A stretch of DNA of 64,000 nucleotides from Kudoa neothunni. Taxonomy: Eukaryota; Cnidaria. A program made the translations under genes and the position numbers. The stretch lies in contig OZ199839.1 in NCBI GenBank assembly GCA_964304625.1, positions 5,952,001-6,016,000 on the forward strand, in the 5' to 3' direction. The notes under the pieces are model-generated. The model was not told the origin of the DNA. It worked only from the letters and a program-made list of their open reading frames with translations, and searched no databases. This document shows positions 50,916 through 63,115 of this stretch, piece after piece; position 1 is the stretch's first letter; every line of letters starts with the position of its first letter.

Positions 50916-53391
50916 CAAAACTCTAACCCTTTTCTCTCCCAACTACTATATTCACTTCTTGAATCATTACATTTTCTCAATTTCTATTACGATATTTATC
51001 GTTCAGACGTCAATGGGGTCGCCCTAATCCTAGATTATTTTTATGTGATTTAAATATACTAATGGAATTTAAATTGCCTTCAAACCCTTTTTATTTACCT
51101 GTGGTAAAGTTATATATGTGTAATACATTTAACTTAAGTATTTAATTTTTAATTTGTGGTATATTTAAAATTGTTACATGTTAATCTTTTAATGAAAAAA
51201 ATCGTTAATCCTTTTTTGCAAACATTCTTATTTGCCGTCTAAAGATAATATATTAACTAAAATTGCTTACTTAGAAAAATTATAAAAAGTAAAATTCTCG
51301 GCAAAATTTGGTCAGTCATTATCAAATAAAAACGAAAAAATGAAAATTAAATAAAAAACCTATAGTTGTGTATCGAAAGAATGAAGAAATTTTGGGATTA
51401 TCTTAAAATACACTGAAAATTTATTTTGTGTATGATTGGTATCTAAAATAAATTAATACATTCACCTTGTCTGCAGCGATCAATTATTTGTGCATGCGCA
51501 CCAATTAGGTTGTCATTTTCGCATTTTCAAAACTATTCCATGCTTCAAAATATTTAAACCTTTCAAATAAACGCACAACAGATGGATTTTTAGTTTATAT
51601 ATTTTTTTGGATTATGTGGATACGTTGTATAATTATAAATAATGACAATAATGATGTATTTAATAATATTCAACTATAATCTCTGTATAACTTTTTTGAA
51701 TTAATTACCAACTTTTCAAATATATATATTTAAATAATTATAAACTTTGACAAATCGTATTTTAATAAGAATCTTTTAACAGAGTGTTTCAGGACACATA
51801 CTAAGAACATATTACATATTGTGGAATGCTGCTATTTGATTTTTGAATGCAGATTCCCAAGTTATAATATATTTAGACTATTTTTAATTTGATCTTAAAT
51901 AAATAAAAATCATTATAACTTTTTGAAACTGTTTTGGAGAAAATATTCAAAATAGAGCGCCATTGAAATTCAATTGTTAAAGCAACAAAACATCGTTAAA
52001 ATATGACAATAATAATAAGGCAAGCTGGTGTGCTCTAATAAAGACGGCTAATATTATACAGAGAGGTTTCATAGAGAGCGATATCTCAGACTGGCCGAAA
52101 ATACCTCGTCGGTACATAATGGATTATTTTAGAAACCCACGCACAATCTTTCAGTCCCAACAGCATTTTTTTCTTCATATATTTAAATGAACATTAGACA
52201 AGATAGGGATAACTATAGTGAAATTTAATATTTATGTTTAAAGTTTTAATTAATTAATATGCAATAAAGATGTAGTGCAAGTAAAGGAACGTATCCAAAA
52301 GAATGCTCATGAAAAAGGGGAAATTTTGTCTATCGACCTTGTTCGAAAAAATAGTTTTGAAATGAGCTAATTTTCTAAAAATCTATAACTAACTAAGTTC
52401 TTTCTTAATAACATAATTATTAATATGAATTAATTTAAAGTATTTCCCAATATAGATGTTGTTGTTAAGAAAATTGACAGGTTTAAGATTACAAAAAATT
52501 CATATCAGTTAATATGAATTTTTTAGCTATAGTTTGAGTTAATTCGATTCTCCGTCTATTTTGAAATAAGTATCAAAATTTCATTATAATGATTCTAAAT
52601 GGACCTATTATAATTTTATAATAATCGGAGGCTTAATGTCAACATAGATTATTTTGAGCCTACTAATAAAAATAATCCAAATGAGTAAATGATGTTAATA
52701 CCTTGTTGTGATTGGTAGCCACTAACTACAAATAATAGTAATTATCAGTTATTTTGTTGATTAGATATGAAATTATAGCAAATATTAAGTAACAATTGGG
52801 GATGTATTCCAAAAGTCGCACGCAAGATAAATAAATTTAACATAGTAATTTTTATAAAAAATAAATTAGATTTAAGAAAAATATTTAATAGTTAAAGTGA
52901 TTTTTAAAAATTATCACTAATTTTTTGTATACATAAATATCTTTAAAGATTTTTCGGTTGGACTATTGAGCTAGTACTAACTATTTAAATAACAAATGTG
53001 TCATAAACATATTATTATTTAAATATGTAATTATAGGATAAATTAAACAAAATTCTTTTTCCTACAAAAACATATTTAGCCAAAATTTCAAACAAGCTTA
53101 ATCTCTTATTGTGAAACTTAAATGATAAAAAATATTGATAATAACTTAAATTATAGATCATCAAGTAATCATTCTGCAATCAAAACATCTAAATGATTAT
53201 ATCCATATATGAATAGAACACTCTAAAATTGCTTTGGGTTAAACAGTGAACAAATGGTTAACGATATTCAAATAGTCAAATAATCAAACCCAGAACATAA
53301 GGAATAATAAAAACAAAAAAGCGACTAGATGTAACATAATTAAATTAATACAAATAGCGTATTCAACAAATTTTCCTTTTCATTTCACAAA
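50916..53391. other. Intergenic between protease genes, no gene
   Basis: About 2.5 kb of AT-rich sequence. Open frames reaching past the AP-A stop (for example 50812-51027) are shadows of exon 7. A GTGCATGCGCAC palindrome stands out near 51491. No repeat or RNA gene was recognised. Confidence 0.5.
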
Positions 53392-55642
53392 ATGCAATTC
53401 TGGTTCGTGATCGCAAGTTTTTTATTAGCTAACTATTGTGAAATCCTTAGGTATATCATTATAAAATTAATTATAAAGTTAACGTCTTCACAAAAATAGG
53501 ATTCAGTTGAAGAAAAAACCATTACATACTACCAATCGTTGGGAAGGTAAAGACAAGAACTATTTATATCGAGACGTGAACGAAAAGCTATCCAATTATA
53601 AGGATGTAAAATAGTCAATACACATTATAATTGAATTATAACGAAATTATCCTCTTTAGGCTCAGTATTACGGTGAAATGGGTGTAGGTACACCCCCACA
53701 AATATTCAAATTCGCCTTCGATACTGGTTCTGCTGATACATACGTGTGGTCCGATATTTTTCGACAACCTTTAAAAGTCGGTTGGAGACATCCGATAAGA
53801 TTCAAGTGTCGTAAATCGACTACCTGTCGCTCAACAAACGCTCGATATACTCTTCATTACGGAGGTGGGGAGTGCTTCGGGATTATTGACATATGATAAG
53901 ATCACAGTAATTAACCATTAAAATACAAATTGGTTAATTTTATAGAGTGATTTTGATTAGTTTATTATAAAGTAATCGGTTACGATTTTATGATATATTT
54001 TGAAGTGTTTGAAAAGTGTGTAAAATTGGTCACGTACGACTTTACGGATTTATTGGCGTGCGGTTATTGTAATACATAACCATTTGAAATTATTGAATTT
54101 TATCAACTGAGGCAAAATATAAATAATTGTATTTAAATTAATTGGTTAATTTAAATACGAGAAAAAATTTTTTAAAATAAATTTTGATCCAATGAAGGAA
54201 GCATAATCGATCGATATTTATTTCAAAATATTATAAATTTTAAGTCCCTTTAATAAATTATAGATTTATCGAAATTTAATTCTTTTTCAAACATTTTAAC
54301 AATTTAACTTCATTTTTTGAGATATCATTAGTATGGAAATAAAAAATTAATCAAGTTCATTTTAATGAATAGATTTAGTACTAATTTTGGGAATTACTGT
54401 ATAAAAAATTAATTATGTTAGAATATAATTCAATCAATCTTTAATTTTATTAGTTTTATCAACCAATGAATAAAATTAATTTTATTTTTCAAGAATGTAC
54501 AGAGTATAGAATAAAACTGGCGGTCACGTGGTTGGTATAATAGAAATTTCCCATTTTAATATATTATTTAAGTCTAAATTATTTAATAAATATGTAAAAG
54601 AGTGTTTGTATACATTTTTTATATCCAACTATAATAGTCCTATTATTTTGAAAAAATTGCATAAAACTGTTCACTGATTTTTAACTTTTGGTTATTGATT
54701 ACTGACTGTAATCTATTCGATTATATTTAACGAAATATACAAAACTAACATATTTTGATGCATATAGATAAATAACCTAACAGTTTCCTCTCAAGCATTC
54801 CTTGCAATCGATGAAATACCATTTGAGTTCATGAGAGACCAATTTCAAGGACTGGTGGGATTGGGTTTTCTATCATTGAGTACGATTCGTCAATATCCAT
54901 TTTTCTATAATCTACTTAATCAGTACCACGAAGTTATGCCAATTTTTTCAATCTTCTTGGGAAAGTTATTTATCTTTAAAGAAAGATCTTACAATTGATT
55001 GGATGTAGGAAAAAAAATGAATATGATGCTAATGGTAAGGGGGAGATTATCTTTGGTGGAGTTGATACGAAATACTTCAATGAACCTTTATTTACAGTTC
55101 CAGTAGTGGACAACAACTATTGGGCGATCCATATTGATGGGTAGCTATATAAAAAATCTTATTTTAACATCAAAAATGATGAATCTATAGGATTTTCGTT
55201 GGAACGCGACCTATTTGTGTCAGACGATGTTTAGCACTTATTGACAGCGGCACATCGTTGTTTCTTGGTCCACCACAACAAGTAAAAGATATCAACCGCG
55301 TGTTGGGGACCAACGCTATTATTGATGATCTGTTTGCATTTGATTGTAACAAGGTCAACCAGCTTCCACCGATAAGGATAAAGATCCGAGGACGCAATTT
55401 TTTTTTAACAAAGGATGATTACGTTTTACCATTATCAGTAACATTATAGGGAGACCGGTTTATATAATTTACGTGGAATTTAGTTCAATGGCTACTGCAT
55501 GAGTGGAATTGGAGTTAGTGATTCACCGATAAAACCTAATTGGTCGAGTTGGATTTTTGGAGACGTTTTCATTCGAAAATACTATTCAGTTTTCGATCTA
55601 CAAAAACGAACCATTTCCTTCGCCCCAGCAATCTCTCCATGA
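53392..55642 (+). CDS. AP-B: pepsin-like aspartic protease paralog with 1-nt frameshift
   Basis: Same seven-exon plan as AP-A: 53392-53450, 53500-53605, 53660-53906, 54768-54964, 55009-55140, 55191-55437 and 55484-55642. Exons 1, 2, 4 and 5 have lengths identical to AP-A. Signal peptide MQFWFVIASFLLA, propeptide with IQLKKK, first catalytic motif FDTGSADTY, second motif IDSGTSLFLG, C-terminal WIFGDVFIRKYYSVFD. Exon 3 is 247 nt against 246 in AP-A. An extra G in the GGTGGGGAGT run near 53870 shifts the frame just before the expected flap-region sequence SASGLLTYDKIT. It is thus either a young pseudogene or carries a sequencing error. The stretch after the first Asp motif (about residues 85-115) has diverged and lacks the usual SSTY context. 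Intron 3 is 861 nt, against 121 in AP-A. Confidence 0.85.
53907..54767. other. Expanded intron 3 of AP-B
   Basis: 861 nt between GTAATT and CATATAG, seven times the AP-A counterpart (49916-50036). AT-rich, with no frame or terminal inverted repeat recognised. An insertion is possible but no boundaries could be seen. Confidence 0.6.
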
Positions 55643-56349
55643 TCCTTTACACTTCTAAAAAAATATATCTTTTCTCCTTTTACGTTTACTATTATTTTCA
55701 GTGCGTTGATGCATTTTCTTATAAATGTTCACTGAAATAATGATATTCACAATGATACACATATTGTTGATCAAAATGACCCAAACTTATTTTAAACGAT
55801 GTTTTCCTTAATTTACGTTTCGTTAAAAAATAATATTTATCTTTAAAAACGAATGAACATTACTGAGCGCTTAAAATTTCCTCTTTAGCCCTCCTGAAAA
55901 TCGATTTTCTCCTGGTTGTTTGTAGTAATCTCTAAATCATACCACATAAATAGGACTAATCTTGTTAAACATTAATAAATGCATTTCATATTAATGCATG
56001 GTTACAAAACCTAATATTACCTTCATTGTTTGAACTATTTCAATTACTAAATTACTTCTCAGCAATTTTAAAGTAAAATAAAACACTATGATACATATAA
56101 AATTAACTTTTTATAACTTTAACGAAATGACCTCTATGTTGGCATAAATCCTGAAATCATACCTCTCATATCACTAGAACATGTTTTTAGTGATTTTGCA
56201 GGATGCAAACCTTTTATAATTTTTTACGTATTTTTCTACATTAAAATAAAATTTTATCTTTCCATATGTGTGCTCAAATGGAGCGATTTGTCTCTCTATA
56301 ATGTATGAAAAATGCGTACACACTGACACACGGATTACCGGTTTACTTT
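55643..56349. other. AP-B 3' flank, no gene
   Basis: About 700 bp of AT-rich sequence up to the hAT target duplication. No coding frame is supported. Confidence 0.5.
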
Positions 56350-56357
56350 ATATAGTA
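56350..56357. repeat. Left 8-bp target-site duplication of hAT element
   Basis: ATATAGTA, exactly repeated at 57059-57066. Confidence 0.85.
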
Positions 56358-57058
56358 CAGTGGTGGGCAAAGTAAGGCCCGCGGACGGGTTTATGGGGCT
56401 GAAAAATTGCGCGAGTATGTACATGTTTTCAGAATCTAGAAACGCCAAGACAGCATTTATCTTCCATAAACAAATAAATAAACAACCTTTTGATGAATAT
56501 TATGGATTTGTAAACTTTAATTTTACGCGATTTTATTATCTGATTTGATGTTTTACCTATGCTTGCATCGTACCTATGATTATCATATGTAAATGTGAAT
56601 GAGGTAAGATCTAATATGTCCTTAAAACAAAATCACGTCATAAACTTCAGAAAAAATGGTGCACGAGATTCAATTAACAACAAAAAGAATCTAAAAATAA
56701 CTAAATAGCAGAAAAACATATGAGGATGCGATACTCATACATAAATTAGGTTTGACGCAATAAGAACCATATCCATATTTTCCATTACTTTCGCCGAGTT
56801 TTAAAAAAATCTAATTTATTAACATATTTGAAAAGCGATAAAATCTATTATGCCGATCACCAAATTTCTATTTTTTAAAAACTATTTAGTTTCTTTTTAA
56901 ATTAATTTACACACTAACTTTTTATTGTATCGAAAATGTTAAAAAAACCACCAATAGGTATTTAAGTTCTCCGAAAACACTTAATCAACAATGCGACCCT
57001 CCAAGCTTTTGTAGTGAACCAATGTGACCCCTAGAACCGAAAGTTGTGCCCACCACTG
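56358..57058. mobile_element. Non-autonomous hAT-type transposon, 701 bp
   Basis: Terminal inverted repeats start CAGTGGTGGGCA on both sides (right end reads TGCCCACCACTG) and are followed inside by AAGGCCCGCGG on the left. It has a perfect 8-bp target duplication ATATAGTA, the hAT hallmark. There is no transposase frame; the small open frame at 56360-56548 starts within the terminal repeat and is not a gene. It is probably mobilised in trans by a hAT transposase elsewhere. The exact duplication suggests a fairly recent insertion. Confidence 0.88.
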
Positions 57059-57066
57059 ATATAGTA
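57059..57066. repeat. Right 8-bp target-site duplication of hAT element
   Basis: ATATAGTA; pairs with 56350-56357. Confidence 0.85.
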
Positions 57067-57242
57067 GATAATTGCACGTTAATAATTAATCTCATATTAA
57101 CCATTTCATCGTTAAATAAATATTATCGAGTTAATTACTGAAATATCTTTGATTCGTATTCACTTGCATCCGAAAAGTTTTGATCATATTATGGTATTCA
57201 TGTATTCGGCTCAAACCATTGATTACTGCAATACTACTAATC

Positions 57243-60200
57243 ATGTTAAAGATTCGATTGCTGCGTTACTTTCTTAGTATATACTTACTTTATTGTAATT
57301 AATTTAATTTATATTAGTTTTTCTTAAATTACTTTATGTAAGAGCAAATCAAGCACCTCAGGCTGCATCTGCGCCGGAGGCTACATTAACTTACCAAATT
57401 GTTTATGATAACACTAGTAACAAAAATCAATTTAAACGTACACTTGGTGGCACAGAATATGCAGCTGATAAAATATGCCGTATTATGATATCTAATGAAG
57501 CGACGACTCTCGCAATTCCAGCAACTGCGGCTGCTTTTGTTGAAATCGCTAATTGTCCTGGGCATGAAACTGGCGAAACTGCTGAATGTATAATCGAATG
57601 TACCAAGCAAGATAGCGATGTTCCTTTTAACAGTCTTTCACCAAGAATAAAATACATATACGTGAAAGCTGATGCAAATAAAGTTAATGTTAAAGGGGAC
57701 GAACATAAAAAAGGAGGAAAAGTGTTTGGGTTATCAACACGTAATTAAATAATATTTCTAATTATTTATTTATTTAAAATTTTAGCATTAATAGTAAATC
57801 CTCAAGTAAAAATATCTCATAGTACTGATAATAAGAAACTAAAACTCTTGACCAAGACTTGTACTCCAGTTGATTGCCCTATCTTTTACAAAGATGCCAA
57901 GTTTAATAGTGGTACAAAAGGAGCAACATGCGATACGGATAACACAGTTGACAATTTGGAGTTCGACCTACTAATTCCTCATTATGAGATGAGATGTACG
58001 AATTATCCCAGTTTCTTCTATCATATGCCAAATACATATATGAAGAAAAACATGGCTATTTACGAACCTCAATATTATATTTCAAAACAGACAGATACTA
58101 AAAAGTTGCTAATTAAATTCACAGGTTCAATGCTATCGTCAGAAATATGCGTCTTCAATATTAAGGATGGAAAAAATGCAGGAAATAGTCAGTTATTTGA
58201 ATCTAAATGTGGTAATACCGATGGAAAGTGTTACGCACTGTGTAAGGACATTGAACTTACCGTAACTGAACCAAAAGAAATATACAAAGTTTTAATTCAA
58301 ACCAGAAATCACGACCTCACAAAAACTGATACCGCTAATATAGACGGATTTACTCAGAACAAATTTGGTATCTATATTGTAAATAATAAAATATAATAAT
58401 TCATTTGTATAGCAATTGCAGAGACTGGAGTTGGATTGTTGTCTGCATATACATATCAAGGTGTATCATTAGATGTGGCACTTTTTAAACCTACAGAAGA
58501 AGTTACCAAGTTTACTACTTGTACAATCAAACATTATGCTGCTGACAAAATAACACCAAATGAATCTACTCCTTCAACTTGCAGTAGTGGAACCAGAGGT
58601 TCAGATGTCAGCTGTACAATGGCAGTGATTGAAAATCTTGCTGAGGGAAAACCTTATATTATAGAAATTGTATCTGGTTTAAGCGATCCGCCCCAATTTA
58701 AAGAAAAAATACTTATAAGGACAGGTAAATAATTAATAACAAAAAATGATTAAAGCTATAAATTTTAAAAAGAAAAAAAAGATAACGATAAAGTCTTTAT
58801 AACAACAGCCCCAACTAAAACAGAGTCAACAACTACGTTAACAGCCATTGCAGGAACAGAAGGGCAAGATAAGAAAGATGAGCCAAACTGTGAGTATTAC
58901 ATAAGTCCAGCAGGAAAAAATACATTTTATGTTGCTACGTGCACCGAGACGAACCCTTGTAGAGGAAGGTGTAGCGAGTCAATAACCATCATTGATCTCG
59001 AACCAAACACTCGCTATGATATTAAAGTCGTTGCTGACAAAGAATATAAAGAGCATGTTTATGAAACTGTCACAACAAGTATATTTTTCAAATGATTTCT
59101 ATATAATTTATGAAAAGATTTGGCAAGATTGAAAATTTCACAAAAATATACTGAGAGAGGTTTGGAGTTGAATGTTCAGTTATCGAAAAAAACTCCAGAA
59201 GCCATTTGTTATTATACAATCCAAATAAAGAATAATGACAAGTTCGATAACGTTTATACGTGTGAGGCACCTGAGATACCATCAACTGCTCCGGAAACTC
59301 CTCAGACTCAACCAAACACACCTGCTAAGACCGAACCTAGCCCTAGTCAAGATGAAGTTACCACCAATCAACAATCTAATCTTAAATCAACATTTATTAG
59401 GTCGAATATTGCAAGAACTGGCGATATTCAAACAAATATAGTTGAAACAACTGCATCTAGTACTACTACTACTACTACTACAACGACGACAACAATAACT
59501 ACTACTACAGCAGCTCCTCAAAGTTCAAACACATGTGCATCGCCTCCATTATGTAGTTCGATTTTATTCGATGATTATGATGCAAAAGAAGAATATAAAG
59601 TGTTGGTCACTGCCGTTGAAAAATCTTCACCCGAAGAAATCACTATATTACCCAGTAATTAAGATATATTATAATATAAATATTAACATAAATAAATAGC
59701 GGCTCCAAGAGGAAACCCAACAGACAGGGAAAAAATAATATTTGTAACTATAACAAGAGATGGTGAGGTATTCAATATTGAAAATACACTTCCCTCTAGT
59801 CTCAATGACAAATCAAGATGCAAGTGGAAACTACTTAATTCAAGTGCCAAATCGATGCCAATAGTAAAAAAATGCATGAAGTCAAGAGATACTGGATGCA
59901 AAACACTTCCGTATTGCAAGTCGTTTACAATTAACAGGATAGCAGATGGTAACAGTTATCATTTGATTGTTTACGGCTCTAAGGATTCTTCAATTTATGG
60001 CGAGGCTGTTATTGAACAAGGTAAATATGATTTACATAATAAGATTTTTAAATATTATTATTATTAGGTGCAAAAAGTAGCTCAAGGTTTGTTTAATTGT
60101 TAAAAAATTAATTAATCTATTATTTAGTTCTAAAACCTTTATCATGTATGGATAGAAAAATTATTTACGTTTGAAATAAAAATATTTTAGAATAATAGTG

Positions 60201-60266
60201 GTTGCGATTATTGGAATTATGATCGCAGGTGCAATTGGATTTGTGGTTTTCAAAAAGAAAAATTAG
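57243..60266 (+). CDS. FN3-like, Thr-rich type I membrane protein
   Basis: Nine exons: 57243-57276, 57318-57740, 57786-58367, 58413-58724, 58773-59078, 59118-59654, 59700-60020, 60068-60086 and 60191-60266. They sum to 2610 nt, 869 residues. Introns are 39-48 nt except the last (104 nt). An N-terminal hydrophobic segment (RYFLIFLKLLYV) acts as signal peptide. Exons 2-7 are bounded by phase-1 introns. They encode FN3-like modules, each ending in a pattern such as IDLEPNTRYDIKVVA (exon 5), IENLAEGKPYIIEIV (exon 4) or INRIADGNSYHLIVY (exon 7), with extra paired cysteines. Exon 6 holds a Pro/Ser/Thr linker with a long Thr run (about residues 665-687), likely O-glycosylated. A membrane helix (IIVVAIIGIMIAGAIGFVVF) and the tail KKKN end the protein. 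It is likely a cell-surface adhesion or coat protein, or an ER-retrieved protein given the KKXX-type tail. The specific family is not recognised. Confidence 0.85.
59451..59512 (+). repeat. ACN trinucleotide run coding for poly-threonine
   Basis: Consecutive ACT/ACA/ACG codons in exon 6 encode an almost pure Thr tract, interrupted by one Ile. Mixed codons argue that the amino-acid run is selected and is not only slippage. Confidence 0.8.
60068..60086 (+). other. 19-nt microexon
   Basis: The eighth exon joins phase 1 to phase 2 and encodes GAKSSS between the last FN3-like module and the membrane helix. It is required to bring the membrane-helix exon into frame. GT-AG on both sides. Confidence 0.7.
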
Positions 60267-61654
60267 ACTGGGACATTTATAAAAGATCACACAATAAATC
60301 TATAAGTATTAAAACAAAGTTTGTTATTATCCTGATAGTCTTTGATTGGTCAATTAAGCATACGATAAGGCCTCGATTTTATACGCAATATCGATTTTTT
60401 CGCGTGCATTACAAGAATAAATTTTTTATTTTTCAACGAAAAAATTGTTTATTCTGTTTGTATTATTTAATTAAGAATGCGAAGAATATCGTTCTTACAG
60501 TATAAGAATTTTTCATGTATCTTTCAAGAACTTTTGATCAATATTTTTAAAATATCAAGATGGTCGAAGAAATCCGCCAATTTTTTCTGTAAATAAAGCA
60601 GTCAATCGTGAGATGATGATTTTTTTTATCGTTTCATTTCCTTTTAATTTTACTCATTCTTTATTGCATATGTTTGTTGGGTGCATCGTTCATAAAAAAG
60701 AGCGTCTACGCCAGGATTTAATATTTTCTCTCTTATAGCTGCTTATTACCTCATAAAATCTGTCCAACTAGTCGTAAACAATATTATAATCAATGCTCCC
60801 CGCTCTTCCGATGAGAATGAATTTTTATAACAAAAGAGTCTTCAAATTTTAAGTGAATATATTCTTCTACTGAAATTAGTGATTTAAAGATCGTCAACAA
60901 ATGTTCCGCCTTTTTGATGATCAAAAACTCATGAATATATTTTTTTTCTTATTTTGATATTATCAGGTCGTAAACTCAATTTAAATAAGGATATATTTTT
61001 CATTTATAATCTCTTTACGTGTAGTAGCAACATATGAGTTGATTTAAACAGATTTATTGACCAAAATCTATTCAGAGAAGAATAATCTATCCTAATTTGA
61101 ATAAAACTCAAAATAACAGAATCCATGATATTTTGTGGCATTCTACAGCCATTTATTGGCCTTTAAGATTGATCTAAATGATTCATAATATTGAATAATT
61201 TCAACTTTTCACCAACAAAATTTTCTCTCACAATGCCGGACGTTCGAATGTATAACTGAATGGATTAGTCGGACTGACATTTGAAGTAACTACGTCTAAA
61301 CAACAAGACTCTGAATTTTTCCAAAATTGTATCAACAAAATGTTATTTCATAATTTTCGTATGTAAGTTAAATTAAAAGATAAAATATAGGAGAAATTGT
61401 ACATTGTTGCTTACAGAAATTAAAAAAAACACCAAATACCCTATATCAAACTTCGCAATATCGATATTTATTGTATATTCAATTAATCGTTAGTTCGACT
61501 ATAAAAAATAACGTTTTATAAATATTTTTATTATAATACATTTAAAGTTTGTATTATTTTATTTCTAAAAACTAAAATTTTCTTTCGTTTTTGAAATTAG
61601 CTCATTTAAAAATCTGAACTGAAATAAAAATTCCCACTTAAATATTATATACTA
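60267..61654. other. Intergenic, no gene
   Basis: AT-rich; no supported coding frame on either strand. Confidence 0.5.
60293..60298 (+). terminator. Poly(A) signal of the FN3-like gene
   Basis: AATAAA, 27 bases after the stop codon. Confidence 0.55.
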
Positions 61655-62745
61655 ACGAGAACTGCCTAGCGTTGTTTGGGGAAGATTTCGCATAGATACG
61701 TTTCTTAACAATATTCGAAAAATATATTTAAGCCTAAAATTAACCCATACATGCAAAATAACTAAAAATTTTTAAACAATATACTTTAAAGATTTGGACT
61801 ATGAAGTTTGAATTATGTTCATTTAAAATTTCGTGGTTCGGCACCAACGCTAAATAGGTTAAGGTCAGCATCCTATTTTTTTCATTCCCGAATTATTTAA
61901 ATCCCGTTAAAGTGTTATCTAAAACGTTATTTTTTGGCCGGAGAAATTTTAAAAGTCGGATTCTGGTCCCGCTCAATAACTGTGTGTACCACTATCTTTT
62001 AAAGAGATAAAAAAATGGAGAAAGTAATAGAGATAGAACAAAACGTATGAAAATTAATTGATATTGCTAAAATTAATATCGTTTTGTCCGCAAAAACCTT
62101 AATGCGCTTTTTCTAACACACATTTTAAATAATCGGATGAAATAACCATCTGCACTGAATTGAATCACTGAAAGTTCAACATAACGGACGGTTTCAATGA
62201 AACCTACGGACACGGTACTTGCGTTATAGTGCTTCAATCTATCTGATTATAACACGCATAAACAACTCAATAATAATGCAAATATTGACATCTTTTCGTA
62301 TCTAAATCCACTAACAGAGCCTTCAAAACATGTTTATCAAGTCAATTACATTAAAACTCCCGATATAAGGAATTTATTTGTGCAAACAATAAAATAAACG
62401 CGCAAATCATACACATAAAGACAGGTAGCATCGTTCAATTAACATATGATGGAGCATATAAGGGAGATAGTTAACTTCAACCGACCATCACCACAACATA
62501 GGCAAACGCTACTCTTGTAGTTGAACTCATGTAATCCGATAAACAAACTTTAAATCGACAAAATCACAATTTCATAAATACTTTTTGGAAATTATAGTCA
62601 TCTGAAAACAATTATACGACTTTTTTAAATATTACAAGTTTTTAAAAATTTTATATATGACTCTCTATAAGGAAAAAATTATCCGCATATGCGTACTTAG
62701 AGGCATACACACACACAAACATACCGACAGTCCTCTTTTATATAT
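61655..62745. mobile_element. Dispersed repeat related to the 21610-24310 insertion
   Basis: Starts CTGCCTAGCGTTGTTTGGGG and aligns with 21625-22290 through landmarks such as 'atttcgcata', 'tttcgtgg-ctg/cggcaccaa-gctaaata', and 'gcattgaattaaatc'. Ends with an ACACACACAAACATACC tract and TTTTATATATATAAACG. Shorter than the other copy, so one of them is internally deleted or carries extra sequence. No protein is encoded. Confidence 0.55.
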
Positions 62746-62754
62746 ATAAACGAT

Positions 62755-63115
62755 TAATAATTCCCCTGATTAGAAATGTATAAACATAACATTGAAGAAA
62801 TTTTTGTAGTGATAATTAAATTTGATAACGCTTTCGAGCCAGATATTTTTTCGTTAAAATATACATTTTAAACCCTTCAAGTACAAAACTTGTAAGCAGA
62901 AGAATTAATTTCGTGAAGTAAACGAGCTAACTGTCCGCGTATATGGTTAAATATACATTGGGATTACATGAAAATGATTTGACCATGAAATCAAAGAACA
63001 TTCCATTTAAAACAAAAAATAGGTAACATTATTGTGGTCAGAAACTCATTTTACAAATAAATGAAGAAAAAAATTTGCTTAAGTCTATAAAATTGTATTA
63101 AACGATAATGATTTG
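62755..63115 (+). repeat. Dispersed repeat, copy 2 (pairs with 1095-1460)
   Basis: Aligned with 1095-1460 over nearly the full length in the same orientation, with scattered substitutions and small indels. It begins right after the 61655-62745 repeat; copy 1 has no such neighbour. Confidence 0.65.

Noticed and set aside
56360-56548. 62-residue frame starting in the hAT terminal repeat
   Set aside because: Begins inside the terminal inverted repeat, has no transposase motifs and no splice support.
57386-57657. Two antisense frames opposite exon 2 of the FN3-like gene
   Set aside because: Shadows of a well-supported exon; no domain.
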